64,000 nt of DNA from FEN-1191 sp964528845. GTDB taxonomy: Bacteria > Pseudomonadota > Gammaproteobacteria > Steroidobacterales > Steroidobacteraceae. The notes under the pieces are model-generated. The model was given only the letters and a program-made list of their open reading frames with translations. It did no database searches and was not told where the DNA came from. Positions 33,499 to 42,615 of this stretch are shown here, in pieces. Each line of letters opens with the position of its first letter. Within the stretch, counting starts at the first letter, position 1. Location of the stretch: assembly GCA_964528845.1 (NCBI GenBank), contig CAZGVE010000006.1:58120-122119 (forward strand), in the 5' to 3' direction. The translations under genes were made by a program, and so were the position numbers.

Positions 33499-35062
33499 CC
33501 ATCCTTAGGGAGAGTTCGTGGTTTATCTGCTGCTCAAGCGCGCCAGCAATGCTGTTCAGTGAGTCGTCCATCATATCGACGGCGCTTCGCCTGGCCATCG
33601 CGAGTGGCCGGTGCGAGCTCGATAGTGTCAGGCCCGCCGCTCTGGCAGGCTCACTAGCCTTGAATTGCGTGCGAATCCGGCTGGACAACGACTCGGCGCC
33701 GTCGGCATCGCTCACCGCCACGATGAACATCAGCTCCGCTGCACCCGCGGAACTCACTTTCGGCAGCAGCACGTCCCGATCCGAATGCAGACATTGCTGC
33801 ATCAGGTCCCGCACCCCCTGCGTGTGCTCCGAGCGCGCCTCGTCCGACAGCCAGCCGGTCTCGGAGCCGAGTTCGACGATGATGAGGGTGACGGTCCGTT
33901 GTGAACCGGACATCCTCTTGATGATCGGGGCAATGAGGTTCGGCAGGGAGAAGATGGGCAGGGTCACAGACAGTACCGCACCCTGTCCTGGCGCCGCCCC
34001 AGCCCAGATCTGTCCTCCCTGGCGCGTTACCAGCTCCTTGCAGATATACAACCCCAGCCCGAGGCCTTTGCGGCCTGCCAGCGAATCGTCGGGTACCTGA
34101 AAAAGTCGCTCAAAGACCCGATCCATCATTTCCAGTTTGATCCCGCATCCCGTGTCCAAGACGCGTAACACCAGCATGTTCGAATCGGTTTCGAATACTC
34201 GGCACTGAACCGTCACGGATCCGCCGGCCGGAGTGAATTTGATCGCATTGTCGATCAGTATGATGAGGATCTGCCTGATTCGCGTCGGGTCGGCGCATGC
34301 CAACGCCAGTTCGCTCTCAATATCCACCGCCAGTGTGATTCCCTTCGCGGTGGCAGCACCCTCAAGAGTGTTGACCGCATAGGCGACGGCCGCGGCCATC
34401 GAAGTACGCTCCGGCTCGATGGTCAATTGGCCTGCCTGAACCCGCGTGACCTCGAGCAGGTCGCCGATCATCGCCTGCAGCTGCTTTACGTTTCTCATGG
34501 CAATGGCCAGGTATTGCTGTTGTTCTTCGTTGACGTCGCCGGCCAGCTTGTCCATCAGAATGCTCACGAACTGATAAATTGCGTTCAGCGGGGATCTCAG
34601 CTCGTGCGACACGTGCGACAGGAACTCGTCCTTGAATTGTAGCTGATGGACCCGGATCAGGTCGGTTTCGGACTGCATGCGATTTCGCTCAATGGCATGG
34701 CGCAACGCGCGGGGAAGCGCGCGATTCTCGATCTGCCCTTTGATCAGGTAATCCTGCGCTCCTTCCTTCATGGCCTCAGCGGCCAGCGCCTCGTCATCCA
34801 GTCCCGTCAGCACGATGACGGGCACGCCGGGCGCTACGGCTCGTGCCCGACGGATCGTGTCCAGACCGTGACCATCCGGTAACCCTAAGTCCAGCAGCAC
34901 GACGTCGACAACGTTTTTGGCCAAGTACGCCAGTGCATCACTTATGCGCAGCAGGTGGGTCACCTTGAAGCTGCCGGGACGCTCGTTGCTGAACATTTCG
35001 TGCAGCAGACGTGCGTCTCCGGCGTTGTCCTCCACCACCAGGACTTGCATCGGGTGTTTCAT
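33485..35062 (-). CDS. Receiver-histidine kinase hybrid with extra C-terminal domain
   Basis: This 525-residue protein carries no membrane helix. An N-terminal receiver (D58 in LLDLGLPDGHGL) is followed by a HisKA domain (LSHVSHELRSPLN, H153) and an ATPase domain (ILIDNAIKFTPAG, DTGCGI, GRKGLGLGLYICKEL). About 130 further residues (TVTLIIVELGSETGWLS, LMFIVAVSDADGAESL) have an alternating alpha/beta pattern that faintly recalls a degenerate nucleotide-cyclase fold, but no catalytic motif is visible. The receiver in front suggests control by an upstream kinase, most simply the PAS kinase encoded first in this operon. Confidence 0.9.
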   Translation of the reverse strand: MKHPMQVLVVEDNAGDARLLHEMFSNERPGSFKVTHLLRISDALAYLAKNVVDVVLLDLGLPDGHGLDTIRRARAVAPGVPVIVLTGLDDEALAAEAMKEGAQDYLIKGQIENRALPRALRHAIERNRMQSETDLIRVHQLQFKDEFLSHVSHELRSPLNAIYQFVSILMDKLAGDVNEEQQQYLAIAMRNVKQLQAMIGDLLEVTRVQAGQLTIEPERTSMAAAVAYAVNTLEGAATAKGITLAVDIESELALACADPTRIRQILIILIDNAIKFTPAGGSVTVQCRVFETDSNMLVLRVLDTGCGIKLEMMDRVFERLFQVPDDSLAGRKGLGLGLYICKELVTRQGGQIWAGAAPGQGAVLSVTLPIFSLPNLIAPIIKRMSGSQRTVTLIIVELGSETGWLSDEARSEHTQGVRDLMQQCLHSDRDVLLPKVSSAGAAELMFIVAVSDADGAESLSSRIRTQFKASEPARAAGLTLSSSHRPLAMARRSAVDMMDDSLNSIAGALEQQINHELSLRMVANG

Positions 35063-35523
35063 GATTGCCGGGAGGCGCGCGGCAGCTTCACGACTGACAG
35101 CCAGAAATGATCGATGCTTTGAACGACCTTGAGGAAGCCTTCAAGATCCACCGGCTTGGTGATATAGCAGTTCGCATGCAGGCTGTAGCTCTTGAGGATG
35201 TCGAGGTCTGAGGCCGAGGTCGTCAGTATCACCACCGGGATGCTTCCGAGCGACGCACTCTCCTTGATCTCCTTGAGCACCTCGCGTCCGTCTTTTTTGG
35301 GAAGATTCAGATCGAGCAGGATCAGGTCCGGGCGAGGGGAGTCGGCAAACGGCGATTCGTGACGCAGAAACGCCATGGCCTGGACGCCATCAGATACCAC
35401 GTGCAGGCTGATATGCACCTTGGCGTCCTTGAGGGCCTCCCGTGTCAGTCTGACGTCGCCGGGGCTGTCCTCGACCAGCAGAACGTCGATGGTGGCCGGG
35501 GGCGCTTTGTTCAAGGTCGTCAT
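35059..35523 (-). CDS. Rcp1-like response regulator
   Basis: This 154-residue receiver resembles Rcp1, the partner of cyanobacterial phytochrome kinases: VLLVEDSPGDVRLTREAL at the start and LILLDLNLPKKDGREVL with phosphoacceptor D71. The conserved lysine lies in CYITKPVD. It overlaps both neighbours by 4 bp (ATGA type), so it is translated with the PAS kinase before it and the hybrid after it. It probably passes phosphate between the two kinases. Confidence 0.92.
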   Translation of the reverse strand: MTTLNKAPPATIDVLLVEDSPGDVRLTREALKDAKVHISLHVVSDGVQAMAFLRHESPFADSPRPDLILLDLNLPKKDGREVLKEIKESASLGSIPVVILTTSASDLDILKSYSLHANCYITKPVDLEGFLKVVQSIDHFWLSVVKLPRASRQS

Positions 35524-37103
35524 GCAACGAATCCCTCCGGAAGCGAGAAGTGGAAGGTCGCGCCGCTACCGAGCTGCGAATCGACCCAAATGCGGCCACC
35601 GAGCCGTTCTACCGTCTTCTTGCAGATAGCCAGGCCTATTCCCGTGCCGTCGAAGGCATCGGATTTGTGCAGCCGCTGGAACAGCACGAAGATCCTGTCG
35701 AAATAGAGCGGTTCGATTCCGATGCCATTGTCCTGTACCGAGAACGTCCAGCCGCTGGCATTGCTCTGCACGGCGGAAATGTGCACTCGGGGATCCTCGG
35801 CGCTCCGGTACTTGATGGCGTTGCCGATCAGGTTCTGAAAGATCTGCGCCAGCTGGGTATGGTTGGTGCGCAGCGTCGGCAGGGGGTCGTGGGTCACCGA
35901 AGCGCCACTTTCCTCAATGGCCACGCGCAGATTGCTCAGTGATGCGTCCAGCGCGCCCTGGCTCGAAACATTGCGCAGCTCCTGCCCGCCCCCTCCGGCC
36001 TGCGAATAGGCCAAAAGATCCCGAATCAGATGATGCATTCGGTTGACTCCGTCAACCACAAAGCCGATGAAATCGTCGGCGTCCGCATCCAATCTTCCCT
36101 TGTAGCGTTTGGCCAGCAGCTCAGTGAAGCTCGCCACCATCCGCAGCGGCTCCTGCAGATCGTGCGACGCCACATACGCAAAATGCTCGAGTTCGGCGTT
36201 GGATCGCTTCAGTTCCCCGACCGTCCTGATCAAATGTGCTTCGTCTCTCTTGCGGTTGGTAATGTCACGAACGGCCGCAGTCACCAGGATGCCGTCGGCG
36301 CCTTCGAGCGGACTCAACATCATCTCGATCGGAAAGCTGCTGCCATCCTTGCGCCGACCGATGAGCTCGATTCCGGTACCGATCTGCTGTGCCAAGGCGT
36401 CGGCAGCGGAGCGGGTGCCATCGGCAATGAGTCGCTCCGCGAAGCCTTGCGGGATCAGGTTCGTGATGGGCTGCCCGAGCAGTTCGTCGCGGTGATATCC
36501 GAACTGCTTTTCGGCCTGTAGGTTCAAGAGCACGATCTCCCCGGCCTGGTTCACGACGACCATCGCGTCAGGCGCCGCCTCCAGCAGACCCCGATAGCGC
36601 GCTTCGTTGTCCTGGCGTTCTGTGATATCGCGGCTCATCTCGTAGTAGCCGCTCAATTCTCCACCGGGGCCGCGTGTCGCCGCGATCACCAGAGTCGCAA
36701 GGAATGGAGTGCCGTCTTTACGTACCCGCCACTGTTCCGCCTCGAAGCGGCCGTTCTGCGCCGCAAGCCGTAGCTGAAGTTCCGGCTTGCCCTGGTCTAT
36801 ATCCTCCTGCGCATAGAAGCGCGAGAAATGCTGACCCAGAATCTCCGCGGCCGTGTAGCCCTTGAGGCGTTCGGCGCCGGAATTCCAGGAGGCGACGTTC
36901 CCATGGGTGTCGAGCACGAAGATCGCGTAGCTCTGGAGACCGTCTATGACGATGCGCAGGTGCTCTGCCGTGTCGTATAGCTGCCTCTGGGCTTGTCGCT
37001 GCTTTCGGTGGCAGCGCTGCGACCACCAGGCCGCGGCGAGAAGCAGTAGTGCCGAGATGCTGCCGAGAATCAAGGGTGTCCACGGCTGCGCAGCGGTTGG
37101 CAT
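35520..37103 (-). CDS. PAS-domain sensor histidine kinase (phytochrome-type HisKA)
   Basis: This 527-residue kinase has one N-terminal membrane helix (about 9-26), two PAS domains (about 45-163 and 168-285), and a HisKA of the phytochrome-like type (HFAYVASHDLQEPLRMV, H314). The ATPase domain has LIGNAIKYRSAED, DNGIGIEP and GTGIGLAICKK. With a single helix and almost no periplasmic part, it probably senses a cytoplasmic signal or redox state through its PAS domains. It is the first gene of the operon; the 317 bp upstream show no clear promoter. Confidence 0.92.
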   Translation of the reverse strand: MPTAAQPWTPLILGSISALLLLAAAWWSQRCHRKQRQAQRQLYDTAEHLRIVIDGLQSYAIFVLDTHGNVASWNSGAERLKGYTAAEILGQHFSRFYAQEDIDQGKPELQLRLAAQNGRFEAEQWRVRKDGTPFLATLVIAATRGPGGELSGYYEMSRDITERQDNEARYRGLLEAAPDAMVVVNQAGEIVLLNLQAEKQFGYHRDELLGQPITNLIPQGFAERLIADGTRSAADALAQQIGTGIELIGRRKDGSSFPIEMMLSPLEGADGILVTAAVRDITNRKRDEAHLIRTVGELKRSNAELEHFAYVASHDLQEPLRMVASFTELLAKRYKGRLDADADDFIGFVVDGVNRMHHLIRDLLAYSQAGGGGQELRNVSSQGALDASLSNLRVAIEESGASVTHDPLPTLRTNHTQLAQIFQNLIGNAIKYRSAEDPRVHISAVQSNASGWTFSVQDNGIGIEPLYFDRIFVLFQRLHKSDAFDGTGIGLAICKKTVERLGGRIWVDSQLGSGATFHFSLPEGFVA

Positions 37104-37420
37104 CGTGGCGGCGACGCGGCGACAGGGCGTCGCGTGTATCGGAGTGAAAGCGGTATTGTATTGATGGATATTGACCTTAAGGTTCCTGCTCGACGCCTGC
37201 CTGATGCATATCGAGCCGCGGGAACCTGCGGAGGTGATTCAACCATCAATCGTAGGCCGCGGTCCGTGCGGGACTGGGCACGTTACGAATTGATAGTCAA
37301 AGATAAATGGACCAGTAGCGGCCACCGCTGGCGTTGCGGCGCACCAAAGTACTGCCGTCGTTGCTGGCAGGGCCGCGTACGGCAGGCGAAAGCGGCCGTG
37401 CGCGGATCGAGCCGCTGCCC
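37104..37420. other. Intergenic region without recognisable gene
   Basis: These 317 bp separate the phosphorelay operon from a small gene. Both strands have open frames, but they are short, Arg-rich and lack family patterns or ribosome sites. An AT-richer segment near 37145-37175 is the likeliest promoter area for the kinase operon; I cannot assign -35 and -10 boxes. Confidence 0.4.
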
Positions 37421-37639
37421 TCAGGAGGAGTTGCGCAGGCGACCTGTGCCTGCAACGCGCTCTAGGCTGTGACCGCGGTGTGTGGTCGATAGGTTGCTAT
37501 TGTTCCACTGCACTCGCCAGTTGTGTTCACTGACGCGTTGCAGGATGACGCCGCTTGCCGGCGCGGCGGTATCGGCGCCATAGGCGTTGTAGCGGACAGT
37601 GTCGCCGACTTTCAGCGACGATTCAGCGCGGCTTTCCAT
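37421..37639 (-). CDS. Small uncharacterised protein
   Basis: This 72-residue protein starts at ATG 37639, preceded by a good GAGGAA site six bases away. The sequence SLKVGDTVRYNAYGADTAAP followed by VILQRVSEHNWRVQWNN looks like a small SH3-like beta-barrel. No family is recognised. The frame extends to 37702, but the strong ribosome site favours the shorter form. It stands alone between the kinase operon and the GDSL hydrolase. Confidence 0.55.
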   Translation of the reverse strand: MESRAESSLKVGDTVRYNAYGADTAAPASGVILQRVSEHNWRVQWNNSNLSTTHRGHSLERVAGTGRLRNSS

Positions 37640-37766
37640 GCGTTTCCTCGGTAATGAGCCATTGTGCGCCGCCGGCGAAAGGAATTCGCTGCGCTTGGCC
37701 ACGCTTTGTCACATCCAGTCTGGACTTCCATCACAGCGGTGATGTGTGCGCGGCGTACGACTGCGC

Positions 37767-39017
37767 TCAATGAGCGAACACGGACAGGTCGAAGGCCTGC
37801 GCCATCGCCGCATAGCCGGCATTGGCCGGATGAAGGTGATCTCCGGAATCGTAGTCGGGCCGCAGGCGCTGCGGATGAGCCGGATCGCGGGTTGCCAGAT
37901 CGAAGTCGACTACGGCGTCGAAGGCTCCGGCATGACGGATCCAGTCATTCACGGCATTGCGGATGCTCTCGCCCTCGGGCCTGGCATAGGGCGCCCCCTC
38001 ATACGGCGGCACCGTGCCGCCAGCGACTTTCAATCCGTGCGTATGGGCGCGCTCAATTAATTGCCGGTAGCCTCCGATCAGTTCATCGGGCGTCACCGGA
38101 TCGATATCGGCGCGTCCGATATCGTTGATGCCGAGCAGCACGACGACCCAGCGGGCCCCGGCCTGACCGAGCACATCGTGATCGAACCGCGCCAGCGCGC
38201 TCGCCCCGGTTTCCTGGTGCAGCAGCCGGTTGCCACCGATTCCCATATTGGCCACGGCGATATTGGAGGTGCGCACATCGGCGGCGAGTCTGCGGCTCAG
38301 CACCGCTGGCCAGGAGCGATCGGCGTCCGGCGTCGAGCGCCAGCCTTCCGTGATCGAATCCCCAAACGCGACGAGCACGGATGCCGTCGGAGGCGCCAAG
38401 ACATCGATGCCGGCGAGCCAGTAATAGTTCGGAGTCATGATTGGATCGGCGATTTCCGCAGCACTGGTCTCATCGCCTGACTTCGACACATAGCTGGTGT
38501 GCACGCCGTTGTGCGCCGACGGCGCGCCGGTGTCCTGCGGCAGGTACAGGCTGACCGCGACATCCGTCTGGGCCGGAATCGACAACGCCACCGGATCGCT
38601 GACCAGCACCATGCCGGGACCGATGCTCACCTGCGGCTTGCCATTGAAGAGTACGGGACGATCCGAGCCCGGAACGATCGCGGATCCTGACTGGCGCAGC
38701 GCGACATGCACGCCGCCAATGAGCACCTGGCCGCTCTGGAATGGGGCGTTGAGTCGGATTCGGAGCCGACTGCCCGCAATGCTAGTGTGCGCGATCATCC
38801 GCACGGTCTGGTCATGGAAGCCATGACGCATGATCTCGAAGGCGACCGGATCCATGCCGCGCGGCGCGCCGGGGGCTGGTTGCGGCGGAGGGATTGCGGG
38901 CAGCGCCCTTGGAACCATCGGCTGTGGATCGGTCCAGGTCGTGACCCAATGTTCGGTTGCGGCGCCGGCTCGCGTCGCAGCCAGTATCGTCCATGCCAGG
39001 AGGCAACAGATCTTCAT
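37767..39017 (-). CDS. Secreted SGNH/GDSL-family esterase or lipase
   Basis: This 416-residue protein starts with a signal peptide (KICCLLAWTILAATRAGA). After a Pro-rich stretch and a beta-rich N-terminal domain of about 190 residues, the SGNH domain begins with FGDSITEG (S221 nucleophile). The later blocks are GIGGNRLL (oxyanion glycine), GINDIG (Asn) and DHLHP (D393, H396). It probably hydrolyses an ester on a carbohydrate or lipid in the periplasm. The frame extends to 39056; ATG 39017 gives a normal signal peptide. Confidence 0.88.
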   Translation of the reverse strand: MKICCLLAWTILAATRAGAATEHWVTTWTDPQPMVPRALPAIPPPQPAPGAPRGMDPVAFEIMRHGFHDQTVRMIAHTSIAGSRLRIRLNAPFQSGQVLIGGVHVALRQSGSAIVPGSDRPVLFNGKPQVSIGPGMVLVSDPVALSIPAQTDVAVSLYLPQDTGAPSAHNGVHTSYVSKSGDETSAAEIADPIMTPNYYWLAGIDVLAPPTASVLVAFGDSITEGWRSTPDADRSWPAVLSRRLAADVRTSNIAVANMGIGGNRLLHQETGASALARFDHDVLGQAGARWVVVLLGINDIGRADIDPVTPDELIGGYRQLIERAHTHGLKVAGGTVPPYEGAPYARPEGESIRNAVNDWIRHAGAFDAVVDFDLATRDPAHPQRLRPDYDSGDHLHPANAGYAAMAQAFDLSVFAH

Positions 39018-39093
39018 GCAGTCGCTTCTCATTTGGTGTCGTGGCACCGTTATCATAGGGATATAGATGGGCAGCTACCACCATGTCTGAAGC

Positions 39094-39687
39094 ATGAAGC
39101 TCGAGATTCCCGACCGTGAATTCGCCGGCCTGATCTTCGATTGCGACGGTACGCTCGCCGACACGATGCCGTTGCACTACCGCGCGTGGACCCGATTGCT
39201 CGACGATCTGGGCACGCCGTTCCCGGAGGAACTGTTCTACAGCCTGGGCGGCAAGCCGAGTGAAACAATACTCGAGCTGCTGCGCGATCAGCACGGCGCG
39301 AGCGTGCCCGATGTGTCCGGGTGCGCGGCACGCAAGGAAGCCTATTTCGTCGAACTGCTGCACGAAGTGCGACCGATCGAGCCCGTGCTGCGGTACGCGC
39401 GCGAATGGCGTGGCCGCCGGCCGCTCGCGGTGGCTTCGGGCGGATACCGCAGTAATGTCGAACTCACGCTGGAGGCGATCGGGATCCGCACCTGGTTCGA
39501 CACGCTCGTGTGTGTCGAGGACTACGGGCGGGGCAAGCCGTTTCCGGACGCGTTCCTCGAAGCCGCTCGAAGGATGCAGGTGCCGCCTGAGCAGTGCCTG
39601 GTGTTCGAGGACAGTCCACTCGGTATACAGGCCGCCGAGGCGGCAGGCATGCAATGCGTGCTGGTGCCGCGAACGGACGCGCGCTAG
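39094..39687 (+). CDS. HAD-superfamily phosphatase (beta-phosphoglucomutase/YqaB-like)
   Basis: This 197-residue HAD hydrolase has the nucleophile motif FDCDGTLADT (D16, D18), motif II ASGGYR, the lysine of GKPFPDAFLEA and motif IV VFEDSPLGIQAA. The cap inserted after motif I is helical, as in beta-phosphoglucomutase and the fructose-1-phosphate phosphatase YqaB. A small sugar phosphate is the likely substrate. It overlaps the convergent antiporter gene by 4 bp. The 76 bp separating it from the divergent GDSL gene probably hold both promoters. Confidence 0.88.
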   Translation: MKLEIPDREFAGLIFDCDGTLADTMPLHYRAWTRLLDDLGTPFPEELFYSLGGKPSETILELLRDQHGASVPDVSGCAARKEAYFVELLHEVRPIEPVLRYAREWRGRRPLAVASGGYRSNVELTLEAIGIRTWFDTLVCVEDYGRGKPFPDAFLEAARRMQVPPEQCLVFEDSPLGIQAAEAAGMQCVLVPRTDAR

Positions 39688-41285
39688 TCGACGTGGCGGT
39701 GGTTCGCCAGCGTCGCGGACAGCAGATCCAGCTCCAGTTCGATATGACGTCGCGCTTCATCCTTGAGCTCGCCGTCGCGGTGCAGGGCGTTGATCAGGTC
39801 CCGCTCGGCGCAGATCAGCAGGTAGTCGATTTCGTCGGCGCGCTGCGAGGGTGCGTGGTGATCCTCGTGGCGCCGTTGAAAGTGCTTCAGCCGCGCCTGA
39901 TACTGCGCGCGCAATGGTGCCACCACGGGCTCGGGTAGCGAGCGCTCCACGACCAGTTGATCCAGTCGCGCGAGCGCACCTTCAATGGCACGACGCCGCA
40001 CCGCCGTTTCCTCGATCAGATCGGCCTGCCGCTCGTGCTTGCCCGCATGGGACAACTTGAGCGCGCGCACCAGGCTCGGGAGCAGCAGGCCCTGGCCGAC
40101 CAGGGTTACCAGAATCACGGCGAAGGTCAGAAGGATGATCAGTTCACGATCCGGAAAGGGAGCGCCAGTCCGGGTCGCGAACGGTATCGCGAGCGCCGCG
40201 GCCAGCGAGTCGATGCCGCGCACACCGGTGAAGGCGAGCAGGAATACCCAGGTCCACGGCGGTGCCGGATCGGCGCGCGCGATTGCCGCGGACAGCTTGC
40301 GCGGCAGATAGGTAGCCGGAAACACCCACAGGAAGCGGGTCGCTATGATGGCCAGGCAGACCACCGCGGCCGAGCTGAGCAGCAAGTGGGGCGGAAAGGC
40401 ATGCGTGCCGAGGAGCAGAGCCCGCGCCTGCAGTCCGGTCAGCAGGAATAGAATGCCCTCGATCAGATAGGTGGTGATGTCCCAGAAGAAGATCCCCTGC
40501 AATCGGGTCGCGGCACTGATCAGCCGCGGGCCGTTCCAGCTCACGTACAGTCCGCACACCACTGCGGCCAGCACTCCGGAACCGCCCAGGAAGTAGGGCG
40601 GCCAATAGGCGATGAACGGCGTCAGCATCGAGAGCAGAATTTCGATCTGTGGATCTCTGATCCAGCGGCGCAGCCGCAGCAGCACCCAGCCCACACTCAG
40701 TCCCCAAATCAGCTCTCCGACGACGATCGCAGCAAAGGTTCCGGCGGCCTTTTCGACCGAGAAGCTCCCGGCCACGACGGCGGCCACCGCGAAGCGGTAC
40801 AGGATCAGCGCGGTTGCGTCATTGGCGAGACCTTCACCCTCGAGTATGACCCGGATGCGCCGTGGGATCTGCATGCGGCGCGCGATGGACAATGGGGCTA
40901 CTGCATCCGGAGGGGAGACTATCGCTCCGAGTACGAAGCCCACCGCCCATGGCAGTCCGAGCAGCCAGTGGGTCGCGGCGGCGGCCGCGACGGTCGTGAA
41001 TGCCACGCAACCGACCGCGAGCAGCGAGATCGGACGCAGGTTGAAGCGGAACTCCCGCCAGCTCATCTGCACGGCGGAGATGTAGATGACCGGCGGCAGC
41101 ACCAGCAGTAGCACCAGCTCCGGCGCGAGCTGCACTGTGGGCAGCCCTGGCAGCAGCGCGAGCACCACGCCGGTGAGCACCAGCAGGATGGCCGGCGGAA
41201 TCTTCAGCCGGTTGGCCATGATCCCTACCGCGGCGATGATGCCGAATAGCATCACGACGATCAGAATCGCATAGCGGATATTCAT
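39684..41285 (-). CDS. Na+/H+ antiporter, CPA1 family
   Basis: This 533-residue protein has about twelve membrane helices and then a cytoplasmic tail of about 130 residues rich in Arg, His and Glu. It has the CPA1 signatures IVSPPDAVAPLS and EGEGLANDATALI, where the aspartates bind the exchanged cation. The tail is predicted to be helical and may act in regulation. The ORF is open further upstream, but ATG 41285 (NIRYAILIVVMLFGI) places the first helix at the N terminus. It is divergent from the leucine leader. Confidence 0.92.
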   Translation of the reverse strand: MNIRYAILIVVMLFGIIAAVGIMANRLKIPPAILLVLTGVVLALLPGLPTVQLAPELVLLLVLPPVIYISAVQMSWREFRFNLRPISLLAVGCVAFTTVAAAAATHWLLGLPWAVGFVLGAIVSPPDAVAPLSIARRMQIPRRIRVILEGEGLANDATALILYRFAVAAVVAGSFSVEKAAGTFAAIVVGELIWGLSVGWVLLRLRRWIRDPQIEILLSMLTPFIAYWPPYFLGGSGVLAAVVCGLYVSWNGPRLISAATRLQGIFFWDITTYLIEGILFLLTGLQARALLLGTHAFPPHLLLSSAAVVCLAIIATRFLWVFPATYLPRKLSAAIARADPAPPWTWVFLLAFTGVRGIDSLAAALAIPFATRTGAPFPDRELIILLTFAVILVTLVGQGLLLPSLVRALKLSHAGKHERQADLIEETAVRRRAIEGALARLDQLVVERSLPEPVVAPLRAQYQARLKHFQRRHEDHHAPSQRADEIDYLLICAERDLINALHRDGELKDEARRHIELELDLLSATLANHRHVD

Positions 41286-41331
41286 GCGCCGATCTTGCCA
41301 CGCATTAATTGCGCATGGTACGTTGACCGCC

Positions 41332-41400
41332 ATGACTTCCAGCCGCCCGCTGACGACAATCTTCCGTGCGCTGCTGCTACTGCGCCGCCCGGCGCAGTAA
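41332..41400 (+). CDS. leuL: Leucine-rich leader peptide (leu attenuator-type)
   Basis: A 22-codon ORF ends FRALLLLRRPAQ, with four consecutive leucine codons (CTG CTG CTA CTG, 41371-41382), 99 bp before the leuA-like gene. This is the arrangement of leader peptides that attenuate leu operons: scarce leucyl-tRNA stalls the ribosome on the Leu codons and changes the folding of downstream RNA. It is too short for routine gene calling. The ribosome-binding site is weak. Its location before a leuA-family gene makes the call more than coincidence. Confidence 0.7.
   Translation: MTSSRPLTTIFRALLLLRRPAQ
41380..41397 (+). promoter_or_regulatory. Attenuator-type hairpin overlapping the leucine codons
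   Basis: CTGCGCC (41380-41386) and GGCGCAG (41391-41397) form a perfect seven-pair stem with loop GCCC, starting at the fourth Leu codon of the leader. Other pairings are possible downstream (CCGTC/GACGG, and CCCC-TGACC-GGGG before the start). They could give competing structures, but no T-rich terminator tail is obvious. Confidence 0.5.
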
Positions 41401-41499
41401 CCCCACGCGCCAACCGTCGGCGCTCACAAGACGGCCGCTGCCAACCCCTGACCGGGGATTCATCCGTCTCGAGTTTCACACCGCGTGAACGAGGGTGTC

Positions 41500-42594
41500 A
41501 TGCTGCAGAATCCTGCGTCCAAGTACCATCCGTTTCCTCCCGTCGAACTGCCGGACCGGCGCTGGCCTTGCGGTCGCATCATCTCCCCGCCAATCTGGTG
41601 TTCCACGGATCTGCGCGACGGCAACCAGGCGCTGTTCGAGCCGATGAACCGCGAGTGCAAGCTGCGGCTGTTCGAATTGCTGGTCGCGATCGGATTCCGG
41701 CACATCGAGGTTGGCTTCCCAGCGGCCTCGCAGATCGACTTCGACGTAGTGCGCGCGCTGATCGAGACGCGGGCGATTCCGGAGCATGTGACACCGATGG
41801 TGCTGACCCAGGCGCGCGAAGACCTGATTCGTCGCTCGGTCGAGAGCCTGCGGGGCGCAACCCGCGCCATCGTGCACGTCTACAACGCGACTTCGCCGCT
41901 GTGGCGCCGGGTCGTATTTGGACTCAGCACCGAGCCGGATGGACTGTGGGAGGTGCCGTACCTGCCGATCGATCCCCACGACGTGGGCCGTAACTACGAG
42001 GGAATCATCCGCATCAACAGTCAGTCCGGAAAGGGCGGCATCGCCTACCTGCTCGAGCGCGATCACGGCGTCGTGATGCCGCGACGCATGCAGGTGGAGT
42101 TCAGCGCGATCGTGCAGGCGCAGACCGATGCGGCAGAGAAGGAGATGTCGACGGCCAGACTCTGGGAGTTGTTCGAAGCGACGTACCTGCGCGCCGACGC
42201 GGCGCTGCAATACCAGGGCCATCATCTATTCGAGGACGGGGCGGAGCAGGGTATCGAGATCGAGGTCTTGAGCTTCGGCACAGCGCACCGGCTGCGGGGA
42301 AGCGGCAGCGGTCCGATCGACGCCACGATCGCGGCGCTCGGGCTGCCTGTGCGCGTGGACAGTTACGAGGAGCGCGCGCTCGGACACGGCGCCGACGCCG
42401 CCGCGATTGCGCTGATCGAGATGGCGCGGGAAGGGCGCCCGGGGAGCTGTTTTGGTGTCGGCCGGCACCGCAATATCGTAACGGCCTCGATCCTGGCGAT
42501 CCTGAGCGCCGTCCGCCGGCTGGGGGTCGACTCCAATGTGTGGCCGCGTACAGACCCGAGCATGGCCGGCTGCAATGATCGCAGCCAGTCATAA
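41500..42594 (+). pseudogene. leuA: 2-isopropylmalate synthase with large in-frame internal deletion
   Basis: The N terminus (ASKYHPFPPVELPDRRWP, STDLRDGNQAL, IVHVYNATSPLWRRVVFGL) and C terminus (WEVPYLPIDPHDVGR, RINSQSGKGGIAYLLE, the regulatory domain) match long-form LeuA, which is about 555 residues. Here the product is about 364 residues. After VVFGL the protein jumps straight to STEPDGLWEVPYLPI, losing roughly 190 residues that include most of the TIM barrel and the metal-binding HxHND motif. The frame stays open, so it is translated but should not condense acetyl-CoA with 2-oxoisovalerate. ATG 41500 has GAGGG just upstream; the frame also extends to GTG 41485. Deletion, or an assembly collapse, are both possible. 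Confidence 0.8.
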
Positions 42595-42615
42595 ACGCAG
42601 GCGAGGATAGCAATC

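Noticed and set aside
37134..37472. 112-codon frame in the 317-bp intergenic region
   Set aside because: It has no ribosome site, no family pattern and Arg-rich composition, and it overlaps the better-supported small gene on the other strand.
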